Below, piece by piece: positions 1-6,746 of a DNA stretch of 8,111 nt. Location: contig JAEWEH010000289.1 in the NCBI GenBank assembly GCA_023389535.1, positions 1 through 8,111 of the forward strand, read 5' to 3'. How positions within the stretch are numbered: the stretch's first letter is position 1; every line of letters begins with the position of its first letter. Under the pieces are notes generated by a model, which was not told where the DNA came from, made no database searches, and worked only from the letters and a program-made list of their open reading frames with translations. The translations under genes and the position numbers were made by a program. The DNA comes from Pseudomonadota bacterium. GTDB taxonomy: Bacteria > Pseudomonadota > Gammaproteobacteria > Burkholderiales > Burkholderiaceae_B.

Positions 1-842
1 TAGGTCCTCGGTTGTTTGCAAGCGGCCACTTCCTTACAACCACGGGGGGGCATTTCCTGCATTCCGGGCATGCACTCGAATGTGATGGGCCCTACGGATT
101 CGTGAAAGCGATCCGTGAAGAAATCAAGAATGGCGTTGACCATATCAAGCTCAATCTTTCCGGCGGCATCATGGGCCCGGCTTGGGATCTGCATACGCAG
201 TCCTTCCTTCTTGACGAAGAATTAAAGGCCGCTTTCGATATCTGCCACTTGCGCGGGTTCAAGATTATGGCGCACGCCACCCATCCCGATGCCGTAAAGG
301 CCGCCATTACGATGGGAGCCCACAGCATCGAGCATGGCTACATCATGGATGATGAATGCATTGAACTGCTTCTCAAGCATGACACATGGCTGGTCCCGAC
401 TCTGGCCATTAGCCATTTAACGCCGAAGCAAGCGTCCAACAAATGGGAAAGCCTGTGGACCAAGCAACGAGGCTTGTCACATGCGCTATGTTGCCGCGCA
501 GAGGCGGCCGCCGAGGATCATACCGAGTGGTTCGCCAAGGCCGTCAAAGCCGGCGTGAAGATGGCCTTGGGCTCAGACATCAGGCCGCTGAAGGATGCTG
601 CGCTTTTGGAGATGGGCTTATGGACCCGGTGTGGCGCCACGCCTTGGCAGACACTGATTGCGGCAACAAAACACGGCGCCGCTATTTGCGGTGTGGGCGA
701 TGATCTTGGCACGGTAGAGATCGGCAAAGTGGCCGACCTCATCGTCGTCGGAGCTAATCCTTTGGAAAAGATTGACCATCTTCGGCAATTGCACTTGGTC
801 ATAAAAGACGGCGTAGTCGTTTCCGACAAACGAAAGCAGTAG
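1..842 (+). CDS. Metal-dependent amidohydrolase (imidazolonepropionase/prolidase-like), 5' end cut by window
   Basis: This is a cytoplasmic-type TIM-barrel metallohydrolase that hydrolyses an amide or cyclic amide bond; the substrate is unknown. The frame is open to the left edge (reading GPR before the first possible TTG at 12), so the real start and the N-terminal HxH metal motif lie outside. Counting residues from base 12, I see the candidate carboxylated lysine in DHIKLNLSGG (K46), metal or active-site histidines in MAHATHPDA (H88, H91) and SIEHG (H108), the metal/catalytic Asp in LGSDIRP (D189), and the C-terminal GKVADLIVVGANP segment that closes the composite beta-sandwich of amidohydrolases. 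All visible catalytic residues look intact. It stops with TAG at 840-842, and a Bug receptor gene follows on the same strand 110 bases later. A joint uptake-and-hydrolysis function is possible but inferred. The family call is firm; the specificity is not. Confidence 0.9.
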   Translation, partial: GPRLFASGHFLTTTGGHFLHSGHALECDGPYGFVKAIREEIKNGVDHIKLNLSGGIMGPAWDLHTQSFLLDEELKAAFDICHLRGFKIMAHATHPDAVKAAITMGAHSIEHGYIMDDECIELLLKHDTWLVPTLAISHLTPKQASNKWESLWTKQRGLSHALCCRAEAAAEDHTEWFAKAVKAGVKMALGSDIRPLKDAALLEMGLWTRCGATPWQTLIAATKHGAAICGVGDDLGTVEIGKVADLIVVGANPLEKIDHLRQLHLVIKDGVVVSDKRKQ

Positions 843-939
843 GTAAGCTCGCCACCGGGATCCAATGAGGAGTTGAGGGCCTGGATTATCTGAAGTCGTT
901 CCGCGCTGGTGATGTTCAATATTCTTCGATAACGAAAAA

Positions 940-944
940 AGGAG
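940..944 (+). promoter_or_regulatory. Ribosome binding site of the Bug receptor gene (decides the start)
   Basis: AGGAG preceded by an A-run, 8 bases upstream of the ATG at 953. An alternative GTG start at 944 overlaps this Shine-Dalgarno sequence and would have none of its own, so ATG 953 is preferred. Confidence 0.75.
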
Positions 945-952
945 TGAACGGT

Positions 953-1915
953 ATGCTTAGATCAATTTCATTATGTGCGGCTGTCTTGGCCGCATCTGCG
1001 GTAGCCACCCCAGCGTTGGCCGCTGCCGACTATCCCGCCCGCTCAGTAACCATGGTTGTCGCCTATCCACCCGGAGGAAGCACCGACACGGCGGCTCGAT
1101 TAGTCGCCGAAAGTTTGAGTAAAAAACTCGGCCGGACGTTTGTGGTTGAAAACCGGCCGGGCGCAGGGGGGACCATCGGCGCCTCGCTGGTTGCACGATC
1201 CAACCCCGATGGATATACCTTGTTGTTTGGCGCTTCCGCTGAAACCTCGATCGCGCCAGCGACAATGGAAAATATCCCCTTCAATATAGAAAAAGACTTT
1301 GAACCGATATCGCTCGTCGGCAAGGTTCCGTTCTTGCTGGTCGCCTATCCGGGTTTTCCACCGAACAACGTATCGGAATTGATCAAGTATGCAAAGGAAC
1401 ACCCCAATGAGGTCAACTATTCTTCTTTTGGCAACAATACTTCCAATCACTTAACTGGCGAATTGTTCAACAGTCTGGCCGGGGTCAAAATGACTCATGT
1501 GCCCTATAAAGGCAGCGGTCCGTCCATTACGGATTTGATGGGTGGCCAAGTACAAGTCAGCTTCGATACCGTGACTGCTGTACTTCCTTTAGTTCAAAGC
1601 GGCAAATTGAAAGCACTTGGTGTGACGATGTTGGAGCGGTCCGCTATGGCCCCCAATGTGCCGACCCTTGATGAGAGCGGCATCAAGGGATTCACCGGCG
1701 GGACGTGGTTCGGGCTATTGGCGCCGTCCGGAACCCCAAAGGAGATTACCGCAAAACTATCCAAAGCCGTGGCCGACGTGTTGGACGATCCTGCTTTGTC
1801 GAAACAGTTTTCGGACCGTGGGATTACCCCTGCTGCTACGACTCCAGAAGAGTTCAGATCCTTTATTCAGTCTGAAATATCAAAATGGAAGGACCTGCCA
1901 AAAGAACCAAAATAG
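953..1915 (+). CDS. Bug-family tripartite tricarboxylate transporter substrate-binding protein
   Basis: Periplasmic solute receptor of the Bug/TctC family, which binds small carboxylates, amides or aromatic acids, for a TctAB-type permease or as a sensor. The 320-residue product is of normal family length. It begins with a Sec signal peptide (positive MLR start, hydrophobic core 4-18, ALA cleavage site at 21-23, mature protein from about AADYP). Family motifs follow in order: YPARSVTMVVAYPPGGSTD (27-45), VENRPGAGGTIG (65-76), DGYTLL (86-91), VPYKGSGPSITDLMGGQV (183-200), a KALGVT stretch (220-225), VPTLDESG (236-243) and FGLLAPSGTP from 253. No TctA or TctB gene is in the window, as is usual for orphan Bug proteins. 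It follows the amidohydrolase by 110 bases and may share its transcript. Codon use is more AT-rich than in the minus-strand operon to the right. The ligand is unknown. Confidence 0.95.
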   Translation: MLRSISLCAAVLAASAVATPALAAADYPARSVTMVVAYPPGGSTDTAARLVAESLSKKLGRTFVVENRPGAGGTIGASLVARSNPDGYTLLFGASAETSIAPATMENIPFNIEKDFEPISLVGKVPFLLVAYPGFPPNNVSELIKYAKEHPNEVNYSSFGNNTSNHLTGELFNSLAGVKMTHVPYKGSGPSITDLMGGQVQVSFDTVTAVLPLVQSGKLKALGVTMLERSAMAPNVPTLDESGIKGFTGGTWFGLLAPSGTPKEITAKLSKAVADVLDDPALSKQFSDRGITPAATTPEEFRSFIQSEISKWKDLPKEPK

Positions 1916-1988
1916 GAACAGTTTCGCTGGGAAGCCGCGCAGGGCAAGCCCCGGTGAGCGCCCCGCTTTTACATTGGCGAGGCGCTAC
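1916..1988. other. Convergent intergenic gap, no confident terminator
   Basis: This spacer lies between the stop of the plus-strand Bug gene and the stop of the minus-strand TauE/SafE gene. A 6-base inverted repeat (AGCGCC at 1957-1962, GGCGCT at 1981-1986) encloses an 18-base loop, and a short GGGC-AA-GCCC hairpin lies near 1942-1951. Neither is followed by a clear T-run in the right place, so I do not call a terminator. The spacer coincides with the change from the less GC-rich left segment to the GC-rich right segment. Confidence 0.4.
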
Positions 1989-2741
1989 TCAGAACATCAG
2001 CCTCCACACCTGCGGCGTAGTCGATACCAGCAGCAGGACGCCGGAAATCGCCAGCAGGCCCAGCACCAGGCCCTTGAAGGAACTATCCGAAAAGCGGCGG
2101 TACAGCCGTATCCCCACCAGCGACGGGATCAGCATGACGGGCCCGACCAGCGCGAACAGGCCGAGCATTTCGGTGGTGATCATGCCATTCACGGTGAAAG
2201 CGGTCAGCGTCAGCATGTGCATGAACAGATTGAAAGCCTGGAAGGCCGTGCGTTGCTGATCCTTGGGCCAACCGCGCAAGGTGCACCATAAGGTGGGTAT
2301 CGTGCCGGGCAGCCCACCGAAGCCGCTCATGGTGCCGCCCACCCAGCCGATGACCCCGTCCGCCGCGCGGCCGCCGCGGCTGATGCGTGGCAGCCGCGCC
2401 AGGCCCAGCATGATGGAGCAATACACCGTCAGCAGCAGGCCGACCCCGAACTTGAACAGCAACGGGTCCAGGACATTGAGCAACCACAATCCGGTAGGCA
2501 CGCCCAGTACGCCGCCGATCAGGAAGGGCTGGATGCGGTGCCAGCTGAAGCCCTGGCGCAAGGAACCGACCGCCAGCAACTGCCCGACCAGGGAGCCAAA
2601 GACCACCATGGGCACCGCCAGGCTGGGCTCTATAACCCAGGACCACACTGCAAGCGCCACCATGCCAAAGCCGAAGCCGGCCAGGCCCTGCACAAATGCG
2701 GCCAGTACACTGCCTATAACGATGAAGACCCAGAGATCCAT
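1989..2741 (-). CDS. TauE/SafE-family membrane transporter (putative anion exporter)
   Basis: Integral inner-membrane protein of the TauE/SafE (formerly DUF81) family, whose members are implicated in export of sulfite, sulfoacetate and other small organic anions. The 250-residue product has about eight hydrophobic segments and the family's two-repeat organisation: QGLAGFGFGMVAL (about residues 18-30) in the first half and the related GGTMSGFGGLPGTIPTLW in the second. The frame is open up to 2888, but I place the start at the ATG of MDLWVFIVIG. The 49 extra residues are polar, Cys/Pro-rich and overlap the ThDP gene, whereas this ATG lies 19 bases after that gene's stop and has AAGGG 4 bases upstream. 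It is the last gene of the operon. Its position suggests that it moves a substrate, product or by-product of the pathway. The substrate is not determinable, and the family name alone does not prove sulfite export. Confidence 0.88.
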   Translation of the reverse strand: MDLWVFIVIGSVLAAFVQGLAGFGFGMVALAVWSWVIEPSLAVPMVVFGSLVGQLLAVGSLRQGFSWHRIQPFLIGGVLGVPTGLWLLNVLDPLLFKFGVGLLLTVYCSIMLGLARLPRISRGGRAADGVIGWVGGTMSGFGGLPGTIPTLWCTLRGWPKDQQRTAFQAFNLFMHMLTLTAFTVNGMITTEMLGLFALVGPVMLIPSLVGIRLYRRFSDSSFKGLVLGLLAISGVLLLVSTTPQVWRLMF

Positions 2742-2760
2742 GCAGCCCTTAAAGCACCGC

Positions 2761-4398
2761 TTACTCGGGCCGTATGACCGGAGCGGGCAGCCCATCCAGG
2801 CTGACATTGACGACGGCCGGCAGGCCGGAAGCGCGGGCTCGCTGCAGCGCTGGCGCAAGTTCGCCGGGCTCTTGCACGAATTCCCCATGGCCTCCGAAAG
2901 CCTGGCCTACCCTTTCATAGCGTGAAGGCAATAGTTCGCAGCCTATGGTGCGATCGGCGCCGTAGCTGCGCAGCTGTATTTGATATTCGGCGTTCCAGCG
3001 CGCATCGTTGCCCACCACGCAAAGAATAGGCGCTTCGCAGCGCAAGGCAGTGTCCAGTTCGGCGCAATGGAAACCGAAAGTGCCATCGCCCATGACGGCG
3101 ACCACCGGGGCTCCCGGATAGGCGACCTGCGCGCCGACGGCCATGGGCAGTGCGCCGCCAATGGCGCCCGCCGCGCCATTGATGACGCGATGCGGCGCCG
3201 TCAGGCAGGCCTGCGCCCATTGGCCGATTTCGCCTCCGTCGACCAACAGCACGGCGTCCGGATGGCTGTCCAGGATTTGCTGCACGGGCTGGAAGATTTG
3301 TACCGGATGCAGGGCCTGGCGGCGCGTGGCCTGCGCCTGGCGCCAGGCGGCGGGCCGGTAGGCCAGCGCCTGCCGGACTTCCTGCAGCCAGGCCGCATGA
3401 TGATCCTCCACCAGTGCAGCCGCTCGTGTCAGGGCGGCGATGGCCGGCATCGCGTCGGCCTGATGGCGGGCTTGCAGCCGGTCTTGCACGGCGCGCGTGC
3501 TGCGTTCGAATTCGGCGGCGTCGGCATCCACCTGCAGGAAGGTGCAGCCATCGGCAAAAGCCGGCGCGCGGCCGAAACCCAGGGTGAAGTCCAGGCGCTT
3601 GCCGATCAGCAATACGCAGTCTGCGCGGCCCAATACCGGGGCGAAGGCGCCCAGGCTGGGGTCGTTGGCGCCGCGCGGGCTTTCCGTGGCGACCACCGGT
3701 ATCCCGCTGACTTCCTGCAGCCGGGCGACCGCCGCGCGGCCGGCGTCGGTCAGCCCTTGCGGGCCGACCAGTATCAGTGGCCGGCTGGCCTGACCCAGCC
3801 GCTGCAGCAGTTCAGCGGCGTCGGTGTCATCCAGCAAGGCCGGCACCGGGTCGTAATCCTGCGGCACCGGCAATTCAATGAGCCCGGCCACGGCTTCCAG
3901 CACATCAGTGGGCAGGCTAAGGTGCACCGGCCCGGGCCGCCCGCCCAGCGCGATCCGGCAGGCCTTGGCAAAATCCGCCGCCAGGGTGTCGGGACTTTCG
4001 GCCGCCCAGGCGACCTTGACCACGGGCCGCGCCATGGCGACCTGGTCCATTTCCTGGAATGCGCCGGAACCCAGTTGGGACAAGGGTGCGTGCCCGGACA
4101 GCAGAACCAGGGGCGATTCCGACATATAGGCGGTGTACAGGGCCGAGACCGCATTGGCGTGGCCGGGGCCACCGGTGACCAAGGCCACGCCCACCCGGCC
4201 CGTCAGCCGCGCCCATGCGTCCGCCATGTGTACGGCCGCGCCTTCGTGACGCGTGTGGATGATGTCCAGTTTTTCGTCGAGTATCGCGTCGTAGACCGGC
4301 ATGATGTGATTGCCGGACAGCGAAAATATGGTCTTGACGCCGGCCTGCCTGATAGACCGGACCAACATATCGGCGCCGCGCGGGCTTGCATCCATCAT
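2761..4398 (-). CDS. Thiamine-diphosphate-binding enzyme (2-hydroxyacyl-CoA lyase / acetolactate synthase-like)
   Basis: A 545-residue ThDP enzyme with the usual three-domain plan. The N-terminal PYR domain contains FSLSGNHIMPVYDA (25-38) and the cofactor-activating Glu in TRHEGAAVHMADAWAR (E52), followed by VTGGPGHANAVSA (74-86). The central domain runs from about 190 to 330; its CVLLIGKRLDFTLGFGRAP segment (261-279) recalls the 2-hydroxyacyl-CoA lyase and oxalyl-CoA decarboxylase group rather than anabolic IlvB. The C-terminal PP domain has GAAGAIGGALPMAVGAQ (408-424) and the metal/ThDP signature GDGTFGF (437-443), ending in VVGND (461-465) and W468-N469. It would decarboxylate a 2-oxo acid or cleave or ligate a 2-hydroxyacyl compound. 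No ACT regulatory subunit is nearby, which argues against branched-chain synthesis. The start codon overlaps the flavoprotein stop (ATGA), with AAGAGG 10 bases upstream. The superfamily is certain; the reaction is not. Confidence 0.9.
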   Translation of the reverse strand: MMDASPRGADMLVRSIRQAGVKTIFSLSGNHIMPVYDAILDEKLDIIHTRHEGAAVHMADAWARLTGRVGVALVTGGPGHANAVSALYTAYMSESPLVLLSGHAPLSQLGSGAFQEMDQVAMARPVVKVAWAAESPDTLAADFAKACRIALGGRPGPVHLSLPTDVLEAVAGLIELPVPQDYDPVPALLDDTDAAELLQRLGQASRPLILVGPQGLTDAGRAAVARLQEVSGIPVVATESPRGANDPSLGAFAPVLGRADCVLLIGKRLDFTLGFGRAPAFADGCTFLQVDADAAEFERSTRAVQDRLQARHQADAMPAIAALTRAAALVEDHHAAWLQEVRQALAYRPAAWRQAQATRRQALHPVQIFQPVQQILDSHPDAVLLVDGGEIGQWAQACLTAPHRVINGAAGAIGGALPMAVGAQVAYPGAPVVAVMGDGTFGFHCAELDTALRCEAPILCVVGNDARWNAEYQIQLRSYGADRTIGCELLPSRYERVGQAFGGHGEFVQEPGELAPALQRARASGLPAVVNVSLDGLPAPVIRPE

Positions 4399-6125
4399 GT
4401 ATTGGCAACCTCTTCAAGTATGGTTAGTCCAGGGGCCACCCGGGTGAAGGCCACGGGGCGGCGCTCCAGTTGCAGCGCGCCACCCTGCATGCGTATGACC
4501 GAGAACCAGGAGTTTTCCAGGTCGCGCACTTCGGGATAGTCTTCGCGGAAGTGCGCGCCGCGGGAATCCTCGCGTGCCAGCGCAGCGTGCACGATGGCCT
4601 TGCTGACATGCAGCAGGCTGTCCAGGTTCAGCCAATCCTGCCAGGTCAGATTGTAAGCGCGATTACCGTCGGCCACCCCTACCGTGAGCAGCTCGGCTTG
4701 CAAAGCGTCCAGCCGGGCGGCCGCCCGTTCCAGGCCGGCCTTATCGCGCACGATGCCGGCATCGTCCCACATGCAATCGGCCAGACGCTCACGCAAAGCG
4801 TGCAGGTCCCCGGCCGGCAGTGCGAAGGGGCGGTCCGCTGCCGCGATGGCCGCCTGCGCCCGCCCTGCGTCGTAGTCCTGCCAGCTGCGGCCTTGTACCC
4901 ATTGGGCCATGGTATCGCCGGCGACGCCGCCAAATACGGTGGAGTTGGCTACGCCATTACCGCCCAGGCGATTGGCGCCGTGCACGCCGCCGGTATCTTC
5001 GCCAGCGGCGAACAGGCCTGGCCATTCAGTGCTGCAATCAGGCGTGAAGACCACGCCCCCCATCATGTAGTGAGCGGTCGGCACGACTTCGACCAAACCG
5101 CCGGCCAAGTCGAAGCCGCAGTCGGCGCAGCGTTCCACCATGCCTTTGAACTGCTTGCGCACCTTGTCCGGGCCCAGATGGCTCATTTGGATGTAGACGC
5201 CGCCATTGGGCGTGGTGCGGCCCGCGCGCATTTCGGCGTAGATGCCGCGCGACACCACGTCGCGCGTGGCCCGCTCGCCGCGCGGGTCCACGTTGTGCAT
5301 GAAGCGCTCGTTATTCCCGTTCAGCAGATAGCCGCCCGCGCCGCGCAAGCCTTCTTCCAGCACCGTGCCGGTCATGCGCGTGTCGGGTCCGGCCAGCAGG
5401 CCGGTGGGGTGGAACTGCACCATTTCCATATCGCGCAACCCCAAGCCCGCCCGCAGGGCCATGGCCAGCCCGTCGCAGCTTTTATCGCCGGAAGGCGTAT
5501 GGAATTTGTACATGGTCGGGCCGCCGCCCGTGGCCAGCAGCACGGCCTTGGCCCGCACCAGACGATACTGGCCGGAGCGCAGGTCTATCATCATGACGCC
5601 TGCGATCGCCTGGCCGTCGGAAGCGGGGATGAGTTCAATGGCGCGGTGCTCTTCCAGGCGCTTGATCTTGCGCGCCCAGACTTGTTCCGACAGGCGGTTG
5701 ATGATCTCGATGCCGGTCAGGTCGCCCTTGTGCACGGTGCGGTCGAAAGTCTGGCCGGCAAAGGCCTTCTGGTGCAGCGTGCCGTCGGCATTGCGGTCGA
5801 AAAAGCAGCCCAGTTCATTTTCCAGTTCGTGGATGCGCTCTACCGCCGTGTTCACCAGCTTCCAGGCCAGTTCCTGGTCCGGCAGCCATTTGCCGCCGGT
5901 GATGGTGTCCATGAAATGGCGTTCGGGCGAATCGCCTTCGGCGAGCGCCACGTTATAGCCACCCTGCACCATGCGTGTGCAACCGCATTTGCCCAGCAGG
6001 CCTTTCACGGCCACGGTAATGTCCAGCGATTGATCCGCATCGTGGGCATGCAGGGCGGCGAACAGCCCCGCCCCGCCAGAGCCCAGGATGAGTATGTCGG
6101 TGGAGACGACGTCGAAATCCTGCAT
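4395..6125 (-). CDS. SdhA/FrdA-like FAD flavoprotein (succinate dehydrogenase/fumarate reductase family)
   Basis: A 576-residue flavoprotein of the succinate dehydrogenase/fumarate reductase/L-aspartate oxidase family. Visible are the N-terminal dinucleotide fold GSGGAGL (15-21), VQGGYNVAL (53-61), HFMDTITGGKWLPDQ (70-84), LLATGGG (196-202), the substrate-site HPTG (H239), the proton-shuttle Arg in TRDVV (R288), AHYMMGG (H352) and HGANRLGGN (R386), so the core active site is intact. Two residues differ from E. coli-type SdhA/FrdA: the FAD-linking His is replaced by Cys (C49, in KCGCTRMVQGG), and the Thr of the TEG(C)RGEGG motif is Glu (E257-E258, LEEGLRGAGG). FAD is therefore probably not histidyl-linked, and the substrate or direction may differ. 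SdhC/D-like genes lie upstream in the same operon, separated by the dehydratase genes; no SdhB is visible. The start overlaps the dehydratase beta stop by one base (TGATG), with AGGAG 7 bases upstream inside the beta gene. Confidence 0.93.
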   Translation of the reverse strand: MQDFDVVSTDILILGSGGAGLFAALHAHDADQSLDITVAVKGLLGKCGCTRMVQGGYNVALAEGDSPERHFMDTITGGKWLPDQELAWKLVNTAVERIHELENELGCFFDRNADGTLHQKAFAGQTFDRTVHKGDLTGIEIINRLSEQVWARKIKRLEEHRAIELIPASDGQAIAGVMMIDLRSGQYRLVRAKAVLLATGGGPTMYKFHTPSGDKSCDGLAMALRAGLGLRDMEMVQFHPTGLLAGPDTRMTGTVLEEGLRGAGGYLLNGNNERFMHNVDPRGERATRDVVSRGIYAEMRAGRTTPNGGVYIQMSHLGPDKVRKQFKGMVERCADCGFDLAGGLVEVVPTAHYMMGGVVFTPDCSTEWPGLFAAGEDTGGVHGANRLGGNGVANSTVFGGVAGDTMAQWVQGRSWQDYDAGRAQAAIAAADRPFALPAGDLHALRERLADCMWDDAGIVRDKAGLERAAARLDALQAELLTVGVADGNRAYNLTWQDWLNLDSLLHVSKAIVHAALAREDSRGAHFREDYPEVRDLENSWFSVIRMQGGALQLERRPVAFTRVAPGLTILEEVANT

Positions 6126-6733
6126 CAGTTCGCTCCTAATGAGGCCAGGACTGCGTCGCGGCGGCTTTGTACGTCGCTATTGACGTCGTCGTACAAGGAG
6201 TTGCCGTGGCTGTCCATGGCCACCAGCAACGGCCCGAAGTCGCGGATGCGGAACTTCCACAGCGATTCGGGGTTCAGGTCGTCCAGGTCGACGTCTTCGA
6301 TCTGTTCTATCCAGGTCGTTTCCAATGCAGCGGTGCCGCCGACGATGCCCAGGTACACGCCGCCCAGATCCTGAAAGGCCTGCTTCGAACCTTCGTGCAT
6401 GCCACCCTTGCCAATGATGATGCGTACGCCGCACTGTTCGATCAGTTGCCGCGTGAAGCGCTCCATGCGCGAGGACGTGGTGGTTCCTATGCAGATGGAT
6501 TCATAGCCTGCGGGGAATGCTTCGGACACCGGCACTTTGCGCACATTGGGCGCGGTATGGATGACCGCGTGGCCGTTCAGGTCGAAGCGCGTCTTGCGCT
6601 GCTGGTCGAACATCGCGATATAGGTCGCGTCGCGTATGCCGTACAGGGTTTTTTGCAGGGTCACGGTATCGCCGACGCGCAGGGCGCGAATCTGTTCTTC
6701 GGTGACCGGCATGGTCAAGTCGTAATGTGCCAT
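6125..6733 (-). CDS. Class I fumarase / L(+)-tartrate dehydratase-type enzyme, beta subunit
   Basis: A 202-residue protein equivalent to the C-terminal domain of FumA or the separate TtdB subunit. It pairs with the [4Fe-4S] alpha subunit encoded just upstream and supplies substrate-carboxylate contacts. The path is clear: LRVGDTVTLQKTLYGIRDA (18-36), FDLNGHAVIH (50-59), GTTTSSRMERF (83-93), IIIGKGGM (105-112), GGTAAL (132-137) and SLWKFRIRDFGPLLVAMD ending near residue 174. Expected substrate-binding residues R34, T85/T86, R89 and K109 are present. Deviations from the common family pattern are RDATY in place of RDxxH (Y38), TAP in place of AGP (60-62), GTTTS in place of GPTTS, and about a ten-residue insert at 68-78. 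From memory, DLNG.A..H....VRK and F...(L/F)IEQ.GV resemble E. coli TtdB more than FumA, but fumarase or another dicarboxylate hydratase remains possible. The start has GGGAAGG upstream and lies 13 bases after the alpha stop. Confidence 0.93.
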   Translation of the reverse strand: MAHYDLTMPVTEEQIRALRVGDTVTLQKTLYGIRDATYIAMFDQQRKTRFDLNGHAVIHTAPNVRKVPVSEAFPAGYESICIGTTTSSRMERFTRQLIEQCGVRIIIGKGGMHEGSKQAFQDLGGVYLGIVGGTAALETTWIEQIEDVDLDDLNPESLWKFRIRDFGPLLVAMDSHGNSLYDDVNSDVQSRRDAVLASLGAN

Positions 6734-6746
6734 GATTGCCTTCCCT

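Noticed and set aside
44..50. Seven-G tract near the left edge as a frameshift or phase-variation site
   Set aside because: It encodes part of a conserved TTTGGH segment (ACG GGG GGG) and the frame reads correctly through on both sides, so there is no sign of a frame break.
944..952. GTG start at 944 for the Bug receptor
   Set aside because: The GTG shares bases with the AGGAG ribosome site. The ATG at 953 has proper spacing and gives a standard signal peptide.
1957..1986. Inverted repeat AGCGCC/GGCGCT as a bidirectional terminator
   Set aside because: The stem is only six base pairs with an 18-base loop and lacks a following T-run on either strand, so it is indistinguishable from chance in GC-rich DNA.
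2742..2888. N-terminal extension of the TauE/SafE protein starting at 2888
   Set aside because: The extra 49 residues lie inside the 3' end of the ThDP gene and are not membrane-like. The ATG at 2741 follows the upstream stop closely and begins directly with the first transmembrane helix.
2980..4539. Long plus-strand open frame of 519 codons opposite the ThDP gene
   Set aside because: It is antisense to a gene with a complete set of family motifs, its product shows no recognisable domain and is rich in Arg/Gly/His/Gln, as expected from the complement of GC-rich codons.
4395..6125. Annotating the flavoprotein as L-aspartate oxidase (NadB)
   Set aside because: Although NadB also lacks the FAD-linking His, the gene sits with SdhC-like subunits, has AHYMMGG and HGANRLGGN as in SDH/FRD, and no nadA or nadC is nearby.
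4470..6374. Long plus-strand open frame of 634 codons opposite the flavoprotein gene
   Set aside because: Antisense shadow of the well-supported SdhA/FrdA-like gene. It has no motif, no plausible ribosome site and straddles the operon junction at 6125.
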